Assembly: GCF_026625705.1 (NCBI RefSeq)
Contig: NZ_CP113059.1
Span: 3,348,001-3,412,000, forward strand
Source: Pedobacter sp. SL55
GTDB lineage: Bacteria; Bacteroidota; Bacteroidia; Sphingobacteriales; Sphingobacteriaceae
Reading direction: 5' to 3'
Length of the DNA: 64,000 nt
Shown here in pieces: positions 8,834-16,810 of the stretch (its first letter is position 1; the number at the start of each line of letters is the position of its first letter). The notes under the pieces were generated by a model. It made no database searches, was not told the DNA's origin, and saw only the letters and a list, made by a program, of their open reading frames with translations. A program made the translations under genes and the position numbers.

Positions 8834-9862
8834 ATGGCAAATTTGAATTACGAAAGAAGGTTGGCCAACCTGAAGGCCCGTAGGTTTGATGAGATACTGC
8901 TTAAAGCAGATGTGTCTGAATCATTTGGTAGAGCTGTTGTATCAAATACATTAGAGTATTTGGTGGAGGCTATGCGTCCCATAGGTAAGAAGTATAATGA
9001 TGTAACCCTCAACGCTGCAAGCAATGTTCAAAGTCATTTAGAAGCAGGTTTTAATTTGCCATTTACTAGAGCTTACCGTAAGCAAGGTTCTGTAATGACG
9101 AATACCAACATTAAATTATACAGCGATATTGATCTTTTAACGATTATCGATAGCTATGTCTTCTTGGCTCCAGCGTTATTGCCACCAAAATCTCCTTATT
9201 TAGGCGATACCGATCTCGATATCGTACAACTTCGTAGGCAAGCGACCAGCATTATGCAATTGAAATATGATGAAGTAGATACATCTGGCAATAAGTCAAT
9301 TAATATCTATAATAAAAATTTACGTAGAAAAGTAGATATTGTTTTTAGTTATTGGTATGATACCCCAAATTATTTATCGAATAATGATGAATTCTATCGT
9401 GGTATTCATCTTTATGATTTCGAGAAAAAGCAAAAGCAATTAGATTATCCATTTGCACATATTCATAATGTGAACCAAAAATCTTCTTCCACTAACGATG
9501 GGAGTTGTAAAGGTATCAGGTTATTAAAAACCTTAAAAGTAGACGCGGAGAAAGATATCGAACTTTCAAGTTTTCAACTTACTACACTGGTCTATGAAAT
9601 GGATAATGTTGACTTATACTATAGCAGGGGTAACGAGCTTAAAATTGCTATAAATATGTCTAAGCAAATGGCAAAGATGATTACTTATCCTAACTATCGT
9701 CGATATATAAAAAGTCCAAACGGTATGGAAACTCCTTTCTTTGAGGATAAATGTGTGGGTGCATTAAACTTGCTTAAAAGGGATTTGGATAGGCTGATTG
9801 AAGATTGCGGCGGAGAAGTAAATAATTATCTAACTAACAGTGCTCTTTTAAGATATAGCTAA
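8834..9862 (+). CDS. cdnE: CBASS CD-NTase (cyclic dinucleotide synthase)
   Basis: A 342-residue cGAS/DncV-like nucleotidyltransferase. The Pol-beta-type active site is readable: GS at residues 85-86, the metal-binding pair D98/D100 in YSDIDLLTI, and a third acidic residue D168 in RRKVDIVF. Such enzymes make a cyclic nucleotide on phage infection. The gene overlaps by one base the TIR-STING gene (TAATG). In described bacterial STING operons the partner is a CdnE-type enzyme making c-di-GMP, which is the expected product here by context; the clade was not tested by alignment. No Cap2/Cap3 genes are present, so this is a minimal type I CBASS. Confidence 0.88.
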   Translation: MANLNYERRLANLKARRFDEILLKADVSESFGRAVVSNTLEYLVEAMRPIGKKYNDVTLNAASNVQSHLEAGFNLPFTRAYRKQGSVMTNTNIKLYSDIDLLTIIDSYVFLAPALLPPKSPYLGDTDLDIVQLRRQATSIMQLKYDEVDTSGNKSINIYNKNLRRKVDIVFSYWYDTPNYLSNNDEFYRGIHLYDFEKKQKQLDYPFAHIHNVNQKSSSTNDGSCKGIRLLKTLKVDAEKDIELSSFQLTTLVYEMDNVDLYYSRGNELKIAINMSKQMAKMITYPNYRRYIKSPNGMETPFFEDKCVGALNLLKRDLDRLIEDCGGEVNNYLTNSALLRYS

Positions 9863-10812
9863 TGAATGTTAAGCCAAGAATATTTATAGGTTCTTCTAGC
9901 GAAGGACTTAAAGTTGCAAAGTATGTGAAATCTTATTTTGCTAACGACTTCGAGTGTTTTTTGTGGACAGATGATATATTTAAATACAATGAAAGCGTAT
10001 TTGATACACTTTTGAAAAGTGCCAGCCTGTTTGACTTTGGGATAATGGTGGCTACAAAGGACGATTTTACGGTCTCGAGGAACACCAATTTTGACACCCC
10101 TCGTGATAACATTGTTTTTGAATATGGTCTTTTTTTAGGTAGAGTAGGTGCAGGGAAAGCTTTTGTACTACAGGAAGAAGGAACTAAATTACCTACAGAT
10201 CTTTTTGGAATTACTACCCCGCGTTTTGTGTTGGCTGATAACTTACTGCAAGCTGAAAAGTTAAATGATGAGCTTAGGAAAATCGGTAATTCGATGAAGG
10301 AGAAAATGAAAATAGGGGAGTTGGGCTTGTTACCTTCTACTGCTTTAGCGATTGGCTATTACGAAAATTTTGTGGCCCTAAGTTGCGAGGCTTTGATTGC
10401 CAAAGGTGAATTGCAAGTTGGTGGCAAAGTTTTCAAGAAATTTGAATTTAATATAGTTATTCCAAATGATTTAGATGGTGATGTTAAAAAGAAAGCAAAA
10501 ATTTTCTGCACGAAACTGGGACTTAAGGAGGCTAAGATTGAAACCTCGGGCAGGGGCTATCCAATTTGGGTAACCTACAAGGAGGGTGATGACGTCCTAA
10601 AGATTTACGATATGCCACCTACAATTAATGGAATAGATAAGGCTATTGAAATGTATATGAAAAAAGGGCATATAGGGAAAACCACGGAGCAAAAATTATT
10701 AGAAGAACGTGAATTAAGAAACTTTAAAAATGTAATTCAACTATTAATTGACAATGATGCCTATTGTAAGCATTTAGTTAGATTTGTGGATGAAAATCAA
10801 GAGTTCTTTTGA
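9862..10812 (+). CDS. cap12: TIR-STING CBASS effector (NAD+ hydrolase)
   Basis: A 316-residue two-domain effector. Residues about 5-125 form a TIR-like domain (RIFIGSSSEGLKVAK start, FEYGLFLGRVG later); E87 in FEYGLF is the probable catalytic glutamate. Residues about 155-316 match prokaryotic STING: LLPSTALAIGYYENFV begins the domain and KIYDMPPTINGIDKAIEMY resembles the segment that closes over the ligand. In characterised relatives c-di-GMP binding drives filament formation and TIR-mediated NAD+ depletion, killing the infected cell. It is translated with the upstream CD-NTase from overlapping codons and is the last gene of the operon. Confidence 0.9.
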   Translation: MNVKPRIFIGSSSEGLKVAKYVKSYFANDFECFLWTDDIFKYNESVFDTLLKSASLFDFGIMVATKDDFTVSRNTNFDTPRDNIVFEYGLFLGRVGAGKAFVLQEEGTKLPTDLFGITTPRFVLADNLLQAEKLNDELRKIGNSMKEKMKIGELGLLPSTALAIGYYENFVALSCEALIAKGELQVGGKVFKKFEFNIVIPNDLDGDVKKKAKIFCTKLGLKEAKIETSGRGYPIWVTYKEGDDVLKIYDMPPTINGIDKAIEMYMKKGHIGKTTEQKLLEERELRNFKNVIQLLIDNDAYCKHLVRFVDENQEFF

Positions 10813-10827
10813 TCACTTAATACGATT

Positions 10828-10871
10828 AACATTAACAAATGTTGACGCTGTAGATACAACAATTGTTGTAT
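10828..10871. promoter_or_regulatory. Operator candidates upstream of the Panacea pair
   Basis: Two inverted repeats lie close together: AACATT-aaca-AATGTT at 10828-10843 and a perfect 18-base palindrome, ATACAACAATTGTTGTAT, at 10854-10871. The second contains the TTG that serves as the -33 element of the promoter at 10866-10895. Toxin-antitoxin operons are commonly self-repressed through such palindromes; binding here is inferred. Confidence 0.5.
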
Positions 10872-10895
10872 ATTAAACTACAGCAGTTATATTTG
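10866..10895 (+). promoter_or_regulatory. Promoter of the Panacea toxin-antitoxin operon
   Basis: TTG at 10866-10868 and TATATTTG at 10888-10895 are 19 bases apart. The second is a perfect match to the Bacteroidota -7 box TAnnTTTG, and the spacing fits the -33/-7 architecture. The ATG at 10920 follows 25 bases later. Confidence 0.6.
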
Positions 10896-10919
10896 TTCAT
10901 CATTGATAATAAAAGATAT

Positions 10920-11525
10920 ATGGAAATTACATTAGCACAAGACAAGGCCTTTAATGCGCTGATTTACTTTGCGGAAAATATAAAGCCATTATATCTCACT
11001 AAGGCTATAAAGCTATTATACATCGCCGATGAGATGGCTATGAAGCAATCTGGTGTACCTGTTACTTGGCTAAATTACAAAGTATGGAAATTGGGGCCGG
11101 TGGCAGAAGATGTTTATCAAAAAGTTAAATCAGCTCATTTAGGGCATCAAAAAGGCGATGGCTCTCATTCCATTTCACATTTAACGGTATCTTCTAGGTC
11201 TGGAGCTTTGGGAGATGGAATTCTATTAGAACCAGCAAAAGCATTTGATGATTCACAATTTTCAGACTACGATATTGAAATCTTGGATACAGTAATTAAA
11301 CAATATGGTAAATTAAATTCTGATCAATTAATTGATATTCTACATGCTGAAGGTACACTTTGGCACAAAAAAGTAACCGCTAATAATCTTGAAGAGCAGT
11401 TTGCGTTAAAGAGCAATCGCTCTGACTTTGTCATAGAACTTACTGAATTATTAGATACCGATTTTAAAAAATCTGCCTTTGAGGTTGCTTACCAATCTTA
11501 CCTCATGCAAAACGAATTGTTATAG
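10920..11525 (+). CDS. Panacea/SocA-type antitoxin (DUF4065)
   Basis: 201 residues from the ATG that follows the promoter; an upstream TTG start would lie inside the promoter. The N-terminal half (AENIKPLYLTKAIKLLYIADEMAMKQSG, then VWKLGPVAEDVYQKVK; first quotation spans about residues 12-39) matches the DUF4065 domain of SocA/GepA, now called Panacea. This domain neutralises many unrelated toxins in two-gene operons. The stop is two bases before the next start, which is typical of an antitoxin-toxin pair. Neutralisation would be by direct binding in the cytoplasm. Placement at the end of a defence island suggests a phage-defence role. Confidence 0.8.
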   Translation: MEITLAQDKAFNALIYFAENIKPLYLTKAIKLLYIADEMAMKQSGVPVTWLNYKVWKLGPVAEDVYQKVKSAHLGHQKGDGSHSISHLTVSSRSGALGDGILLEPAKAFDDSQFSDYDIEILDTVIKQYGKLNSDQLIDILHAEGTLWHKKVTANNLEEQFALKSNRSDFVIELTELLDTDFKKSAFEVAYQSYLMQNELL

Positions 11526-11527
11526 TC

Positions 11528-12001
11528 ATGAAGGCGCTCTCTACCGGTCATGTTTTACGCATACCAGATTTCGACTTCGAGAATGGTGCCGAAACTAGAG
11601 ATAAGTATCTCATTGTAATAGATACCAATGAAGAAAAAGCGCTCTTTTTACGGGTGCTTACCACCTCCAAAGTAAAAGTGCCCGAAGATAAAATCATGCA
11701 TGGTTGCCGAAATGAACCTAATAATGGTCTACATTATTTCATGTTTGAAAAAGATAGATGTATTGGCTCGCTAGAAAAGCAAGATTTTTCATTTCTGTTA
11801 CATACTTTCATCTTATTTCGCAATAACATTAAAGAGGTAGATACGTTTTCTTTTATCCAAAAATACGAACATACGGCAGAGCTGGTTTGCGAAATGCAAG
11901 AAGACGAGTTCTTAAGGCTTAAAAAATGTATTAGGCAAAATGGGCGTATGGCAGATAGATCCGCTAAGAGAAATTTTCCTGATATTTTTAATGTAGCATA
12001 G
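11528..12001 (+). CDS. Putative toxin partner of the Panacea antitoxin
   Basis: 157 residues, not confidently recognised. The start (GHVLRIPDFDFENGAETRDKY, about residues 7-27, followed by LIVIDTN) vaguely recalls the MazF/PemK layout, in which GDVVxxxxP precedes KxRPxLVI, but the canonical residues are not all there. The C-terminal part is helical and basic, with RxxxCIRQNGRMADRSAKR. No signal peptide or membrane segment is seen. It begins two bases after the antitoxin stop, so a toxin role is inferred from operon structure. MazF-like RNase activity is only one possibility. Confidence 0.55.
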   Translation: MKALSTGHVLRIPDFDFENGAETRDKYLIVIDTNEEKALFLRVLTTSKVKVPEDKIMHGCRNEPNNGLHYFMFEKDRCIGSLEKQDFSFLLHTFILFRNNIKEVDTFSFIQKYEHTAELVCEMQEDEFLRLKKCIRQNGRMADRSAKRNFPDIFNVA

Positions 12002-12082
12002 CAATTCAATTACTTAAAAAATAATATCGGTATTTCTTTGAGAGGGTGTGTTGCAAAAGTACAGTTAAAAATTAATCAATAA

Positions 12083-12487
12083 CTATTTGATCATCACTCC
12101 AGGCTTATTCAGCACCGGAATTCTCATCAAGTTTTCATCAACGATGCTTTCTGGCAAGAAAATGAATTTCTTATCGTAAATGGTGCTACCAATATAATAA
12201 CTTAGCCAATATTCGTTGGTTAAGCCAAAAACAGCTGGGTCAATGGCTTCTACACCTGCCGAGCTTTGGGCTGCAACATCGCCAATAAAATGCCTTAGCA
12301 ATGATGTTTTTACCTGCTTACCGTCTTTTTCTCCGTAACCTTTAGAGGTAATTAAAACGTTAGTAATAGGTTCATTCTTGAAATTAACCAGATAAACCGT
12401 CCAGTTTTTTACTTCTGGCGTTTCGCTCATTAAAGCTACTGCAATGGCTACGTCTTCTACAATATTTTCGGGTAAGTCTTTCTTCAT
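12083..12487 (-). CDS. Conserved-looking hypothetical protein next to topA
   Basis: 134 residues, not recognised. The protein is soluble, without a signal peptide or membrane segment, and has good codon use for its neighbours. It lies downstream of topA on the same strand, separated by a 119-bp gap of repeated AAGGA/TCCTT sequence. It closes the defence island on the chromosomal side. Mixed hydrophobic and polar stretches such as NWTVYLVNF and EYWLSYYIGSTIYDKKF suggest a compact alpha/beta fold. No function is proposed. Confidence 0.7.
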   Translation of the reverse strand: MKKDLPENIVEDVAIAVALMSETPEVKNWTVYLVNFKNEPITNVLITSKGYGEKDGKQVKTSLLRHFIGDVAAQSSAGVEAIDPAVFGLTNEYWLSYYIGSTIYDKKFIFLPESIVDENLMRIPVLNKPGVMIK

Positions 12488-12494
12488 CTAGAGT

Positions 12495-12602
12495 AAGGAT
12501 AAAGGAGCAAAGAACAAGGATAAAGGAGCAAATATAGAGGGATAAATATCAAGAGATTAATAGCACCAGTCTTTATTCCTTGTTCCTTACTCTTTGTTCT
12601 TA
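12495..12602. repeat. Short direct and inverted repeats before topA's downstream neighbour
   Basis: A 17-base unit, AAGGATAAAGGAGCAAA, occurs at 12495-12511 and again at 12516-12532, a 21-base period. Complementary TCCTT-rich sequence follows at 12571-12602, so the whole gap can fold back on itself. It may act as a terminator region for topA on the minus strand. Confidence 0.5.
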
Positions 12603-12606
12603 ATTG

Positions 12607-15147
12607 TTACTTTTTCTTCGCTACTGCTTTCTTTTTAGCTGGTGCTTTCTTTGTATCAAAAGCTTTGGGCGATTGTTCTACAATTAACTTCTTAACCTCT
12701 TCTAAAGAAATTTCTGCCAATTCTTCTGCGGTATATTTTCCTTTAGTTTTAGGGTTATTCTTTAATTTAAGCATTTCTTTTCCGAAACGGATAAACGGTC
12801 CCCAACGGCCATTTTCGATAGCAATTTTTTCACTTTCCCACTGTTGTATGTAGCGGTTGTTCTCTTTCTCTATCTTTTTCTCAATCAGTTCCTTAATGTC
12901 GTTTGCCGAAAGTGAATCGAAATTGTAAGCTTTAGGAACATTGATGAATAAATTGTTCCATTTAATAAAAGGACCAAAACGCCCAGTTCCTTTGGTTACC
13001 GGCAAACCTTCGTAAGAGGCTACAGGAGCATCAGCAGTAATTTTTTCGCCAATAATTTCAATAGCCCTAGCTTGATCTACACTTAGCGGATCTTCATTTT
13101 TAGGAATAGAAATAAATGTATCACCCCATTTTACATAAGGGCCAAAACGACCAAGACCTACCGAAACCTCCTTGCCCTCATAATCTTCTAATTGGAAAGG
13201 CAATTTGAACAAATCTAAAGCTTCTTCTAAGGTAATGGTACCTACCGATTGTGTTTTGGTTAAACTTGCGTAACGAGGTTTTTCGTCTTCATTGTCGCTT
13301 AGTTCGCCAATTTGAACCAACGGACCAAAACGTCCAACCTTGGTATACACATTTTTACCAGTTGTAGGGTCTGTACCTAGCAAACGTTCTCCAGTAGCTC
13401 TGTCGGCATTTTCTATGGTAGTTTCTACCTCGTTATGGAATGGTTTGTAGAACGAATGTAGCATATCTGTCCATTCTTGCAAACCTTGTGCAATCTCGTC
13501 AAACTGTTTTTCTACCTTGGCAGTGAAATTAAAATCTACAATACCTTTAAAGTGTTCTACCAAGAAATCATTCACTACTTCGCCAATATCAGTAGGGAAG
13601 AGCTTCGCTTTTTCGGCGCCAGTAATTTCTGATTTCTTTTGTTTGTTAATTTTTCCATCAGTTAATGAAAAAGCCAAGAAATCTCTTTTTTTACCGTCTC
13701 TATCTTCTTTAACTACGTAACCTCTATTTTGTATAGTAGAAATGGTTGGAGCGTAAGTAGAAGGTCGGCCAATGCCTAATTCTTCTAGTTTTTTTACCAA
13801 ACTAGCCTCTGTATAACGTGCTGGCGGCCTAGAGAAACGCTCTGTTGCCAGCATTTCTTTTAGTGCTAGCGATTGGCCAACAGTTAATGGTGGCAATAAA
13901 TTGTTTTCGTTTTCCTCGTCTTCATCGTCGGTAGATTCTAAATATACCTTCAAGAAACCATCAAACTTTAACACTTCGCCTTGTGCACCAAAAATTTCTT
14001 TTCTGCTACTTACGCCAATATCTACAGTAGTTTTTTCGAAAACGGCTTCGCTCATTTGAGAGGCAATGGCACGTTTCCAGATTAACTCGTATAAGCGTTT
14101 TTCAGCATTATCGCCATCGGTAGTATGTCTGTCAAAATAAGTAGGGCGTATGGCTTCGTGAGCTTCTTGTGCACCTGCAGATTTGGTTTTGTAAACTCTT
14201 GGTTGGTGGTATTGGCTACCATAGGCCGATTTAATTTCGGCAGCAGCAGCGGCCACAGCAGTTTCCGATAAGTTTACCGAATCGGTACGCATATAAGTGA
14301 TCTTACCGTTTTCGTAAAGCCTTTGCGCAATTTGCATGGTTCTGGCCACCGAATAGCCTAATTTTCTAGAAGCTTCTTGTTGCAGGGTAGAAGTGGTAAA
14401 TGGCGCCGCCGGATTTCTCTTGGCAGGCTTAACCTCTAAATTGTTTACCTTAAAATTAGCGTTTACACAATCTTGAAGAAATTTTTCGGCTTCTTCTGCT
14501 TTTTCAAAACGTTGCGGCAGTTCTGCTTTTACAATTTCTTTGCCATTGCCAGTAGTAAATTGTGCGGTAATTTTAAAGGCAGCGGTACTATTAAAACTAT
14601 TTACTTCGCGTTCTCTATCTACAATTAAACGTACTGCAACAGATTGCACACGGCCGGCAGATAAAGAAGGTTTAACTTTTTTCCAAAGTACAGGAGAAAG
14701 CTCAAAACCTACCAAACGATCTAAAACCCTGCGTGCCTGTTGCGCATAAACCAAATTATAGTCTATACCTCTAGGCGTATCAATGGCTTTTAATATGGCT
14801 GGCTTGGTAATTTCGTGAAATACAATACGTTTGGTGTTTTCTTTTTTTAATCCAAGTGTTTCAAATAAGTGCCAAGAAATGGCTTCTCCTTCGCGGTCCT
14901 CATCGGATGCTAGCCATACCGTTTCGGCTCCCTTAGCTAATTTTTTTAATTCGGCTACCACCTGTTTTTTATCTGCTGGTACCTCATAAGTTTGCGAAAA
15001 ATCATTGTCCACATCAATTCCCATGTCGCCCTTAACCAAATCACGAATATGGCCGTAGCTAGATTTCACTAAAAAATCTTTTCCAAGATATCCTTCTATG
15101 GTTTTCGCTTTTGCGGGAGACTCTACTATCAATAAATTTTTTGCCAT
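12607..15147 (-). CDS. topA: DNA topoisomerase I
   Basis: An 846-residue type IA topoisomerase that relaxes negative supercoils by passing one strand through a transient break. The TOPRIM domain opens with LLIVESPAKAKTIEGYLG and contains WLASDEDREGEAI. The active-site tyrosine is in ITYMRTDS, about residue 285. Instead of zinc ribbons the C terminus has four GR(F/W)GP-type repeats (about 604, 668, 722, 780) and ends in a lysine-rich tail, as in other Bacteroidota TopA. It is a core housekeeping gene and marks the chromosomal edge of the defence island. Confidence 0.97.
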   Translation of the reverse strand: MAKNLLIVESPAKAKTIEGYLGKDFLVKSSYGHIRDLVKGDMGIDVDNDFSQTYEVPADKKQVVAELKKLAKGAETVWLASDEDREGEAISWHLFETLGLKKENTKRIVFHEITKPAILKAIDTPRGIDYNLVYAQQARRVLDRLVGFELSPVLWKKVKPSLSAGRVQSVAVRLIVDREREVNSFNSTAAFKITAQFTTGNGKEIVKAELPQRFEKAEEAEKFLQDCVNANFKVNNLEVKPAKRNPAAPFTTSTLQQEASRKLGYSVARTMQIAQRLYENGKITYMRTDSVNLSETAVAAAAAEIKSAYGSQYHQPRVYKTKSAGAQEAHEAIRPTYFDRHTTDGDNAEKRLYELIWKRAIASQMSEAVFEKTTVDIGVSSRKEIFGAQGEVLKFDGFLKVYLESTDDEDEENENNLLPPLTVGQSLALKEMLATERFSRPPARYTEASLVKKLEELGIGRPSTYAPTISTIQNRGYVVKEDRDGKKRDFLAFSLTDGKINKQKKSEITGAEKAKLFPTDIGEVVNDFLVEHFKGIVDFNFTAKVEKQFDEIAQGLQEWTDMLHSFYKPFHNEVETTIENADRATGERLLGTDPTTGKNVYTKVGRFGPLVQIGELSDNEDEKPRYASLTKTQSVGTITLEEALDLFKLPFQLEDYEGKEVSVGLGRFGPYVKWGDTFISIPKNEDPLSVDQARAIEIIGEKITADAPVASYEGLPVTKGTGRFGPFIKWNNLFINVPKAYNFDSLSANDIKELIEKKIEKENNRYIQQWESEKIAIENGRWGPFIRFGKEMLKLKNNPKTKGKYTAEELAEISLEEVKKLIVEQSPKAFDTKKAPAKKKAVAKKK

Positions 15148-15352
15148 TAATTAGGGATTTTGTGCAAATAAAACTATAATATCCCCGAATATCAAAATTG
15201 ATGGCGTTTTTTTTAAAGAAAAATGATTGTAGTGTTAATCGGTTAACTGTGTAATTGGTTAATTAATAACTATTGTTCGATTGTCAAATTGTGATGATGT
15301 GGATTATCCGTAAACTCGGTTAATTATACATCTGCTAATTGAAAAATGTTGA

Positions 15353-15424
15353 TGCACAAGCGAAAAATCTTTCGTTGCATGGGCAAAAAAACTTTCTTAG
15401 TACGGGCGAAAAATTTTTCGTCCA
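15353..15424. repeat. Three degenerate 23-bp tandem units
   Basis: The core GCgAAAAA-TTTCgT pattern starts at about 15360, 15383 and 15406, an exact 23-base spacing. The third unit, GGGCGAAAAATTTTTCGTCC, is nearly palindromic. The array ends right at the stop codon of the minus-strand lipoprotein gene. Units are too short and too degenerate, and lack spacers, so it is not a CRISPR. The rest of the 15148-15352 gap shows only AT-rich sequence. Confidence 0.6.
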
Positions 15425-16108
15425 CTACTTCCAACTAACCAATTCCATTTTATATTTAAAACCTCTGGTAATAACCCCTGTACTTATGTTTTTATCAACA
15501 GCTTTTACTTCCTTAACTACTAGGCCAATGTTTTTAGCATAAGTTTCGTCGTAAATATCTTCCCTAATTAAATTAACTTCATTGTACTGCTGAATAGAAA
15601 TGGTAGAATCTAATTTATTGGTTCCAATAGTTAAAGGAACGTTTAAATCTTTTACCTCGTGTGGCCAAGCACCTAAATCGTTATAAAGGTTGCCGTTCCA
15701 GGTAGATTGTAAAGTAGGCGGAAATACCAATCTTACATATCTTTTATTGTCAATTACTTCTTCGGCCCGGTTACTAATGATTTTTCTAACAATAACTTTT
15801 TGAAAAGTCCAGTCGTCGGTACCAATTTTCTTAAATCGTTCTATTCTAAACGCTTCGTTACCTTGGGCGTCTATCAACTTATTGATAGTGATATCTTTTA
15901 ATTGGAAAATGTAATTGGTAGTAGAGTTATTAAAGTTGTTGTACACCGTAGAGTCTACATTATATATTACTTCGGCGCCAACATTTAGCGGGAAATAGTT
16001 ATAGTTCATCTCTGGTTTAGGTTGGTTTTTTGATTTATTGCACGAAAACAAACTAAACGATGCTACAAGCATGAAACTAAGACTGTATAATATTCGAGTT
16101 GATTTCAT
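15425..16108 (-). CDS. Putative lipoprotein of unknown function
   Basis: 227 residues with a type II signal peptide: basic start, hydrophobic stretch, then lipobox LFSC with the lipidated cysteine at 23, followed by NKSKNQ. The mature part begins YFPLNVGAEVIYNVDST and reads like a beta-rich periplasmic domain found in many Bacteroidota lipoproteins, including a phrase EVKDLNVPLTIG. It is monocistronic, flanked by tandem repeats on one side and a divergent glutathione peroxidase on the other. No enzymatic motif is seen. Confidence 0.75.
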   Translation of the reverse strand: MKSTRILYSLSFMLVASFSLFSCNKSKNQPKPEMNYNYFPLNVGAEVIYNVDSTVYNNFNNSTTNYIFQLKDITINKLIDAQGNEAFRIERFKKIGTDDWTFQKVIVRKIISNRAEEVIDNKRYVRLVFPPTLQSTWNGNLYNDLGAWPHEVKDLNVPLTIGTNKLDSTISIQQYNEVNLIREDIYDETYAKNIGLVVKEVKAVDKNISTGVITRGFKYKMELVSWK

Positions 16109-16227
16109 CGAATCAAATATATAAAAACACCTTTGATATTTCTTACTTTACCCATTGCGATAAAATATTAATGATGTAGATAAACCATTTTCTATCTATA
16201 TTCGTTTTATAAAAAATTATAAAAATT

Positions 16228-16746
16228 ATGATAAACACATTGTTGATATTTTTTGGCTTGTTTATGGCCCCAAACCCGCCGAAAGACATTTATGGTTTTT
16301 CTTTTAAAACACTAGATGGTAAGGAAGTAAAACTCTCTAAGTTTAAAGGCAAAAAGATTTTAATTGTGAATACCGCTTCTAAATGTGGTTACACCAAACA
16401 GTACGAGGATCTAGAAAAACTACACAAGCAATATGGCAAGAATGTAGTTTTAATTGGTTTTCCATCGGCAAATTTTGGTGGACAGGAGCTTGGTACCAAT
16501 GCAGAAATTAAAGAATTTTGCTCAAGCAAATTTGCTACTACCTTTTTAATAGCCGAAAAAAGTGATGTGAAAGGAAAGGATATTTCTCCATTGTTTCAAT
16601 ATTTAACCTCGCAAGCCAACCCTGATTTCACTGGAGATATCAAGTGGAATTTCGAGAAGTTTTTGATCAATGAAAAGGGCCAACTGGTACACCGTTATCG
16701 CTCTGCTGTAAAACCTTTAGACGAGCAAATTGTTAAGAATTTGTAA
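16228..16746 (+). CDS. Glutathione peroxidase family thiol peroxidase
   Basis: 172 residues. The peroxidatic residue is a cysteine, C53 in NTASKCGYT, not selenocysteine. FPSANFGGQELG replaces the usual FPCNQFGxQEPG, and KWNFEKFLI supplies the conserved Trp-Asn. The cysteine in IKEFCSSKF is a candidate resolving residue, so the enzyme is likely thioredoxin-dependent and reduces hydroperoxides. The first 15 residues are hydrophobic and may be a signal or anchor. It is a single-gene unit with its own terminator. Confidence 0.9.
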   Translation: MINTLLIFFGLFMAPNPPKDIYGFSFKTLDGKEVKLSKFKGKKILIVNTASKCGYTKQYEDLEKLHKQYGKNVVLIGFPSANFGGQELGTNAEIKEFCSSKFATTFLIAEKSDVKGKDISPLFQYLTSQANPDFTGDIKWNFEKFLINEKGQLVHRYRSAVKPLDEQIVKNL

Positions 16747-16764
16747 TTTCTTTTCATTCCGAAG

Positions 16765-16804
16765 AACGAGGAATCTGTTATGAAATAGGTTCCTCGTTTT
16801 TTTA
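16765..16804 (+). terminator. Rho-independent terminator of the glutathione peroxidase gene
   Basis: Stem AACGAGGAA (16765-16773) pairs with TTCCTCGTT (16790-16798) and is followed directly by a run of T. It lies 19 bases after the stop codon. Confidence 0.85.
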
Positions 16805-16810
16805 TTAACT

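Noticed and set aside
1..12001. Prophage or integrative element carrying the defence genes
   Set aside because: No integrase, phage structural gene, tRNA target or flanking direct repeat was found within the window.
15353..15424. Regularly spaced repeats as a CRISPR array
   Set aside because: The units are 23 bp, adjoin one another without spacers, are degenerate, and no cas gene lies nearby.
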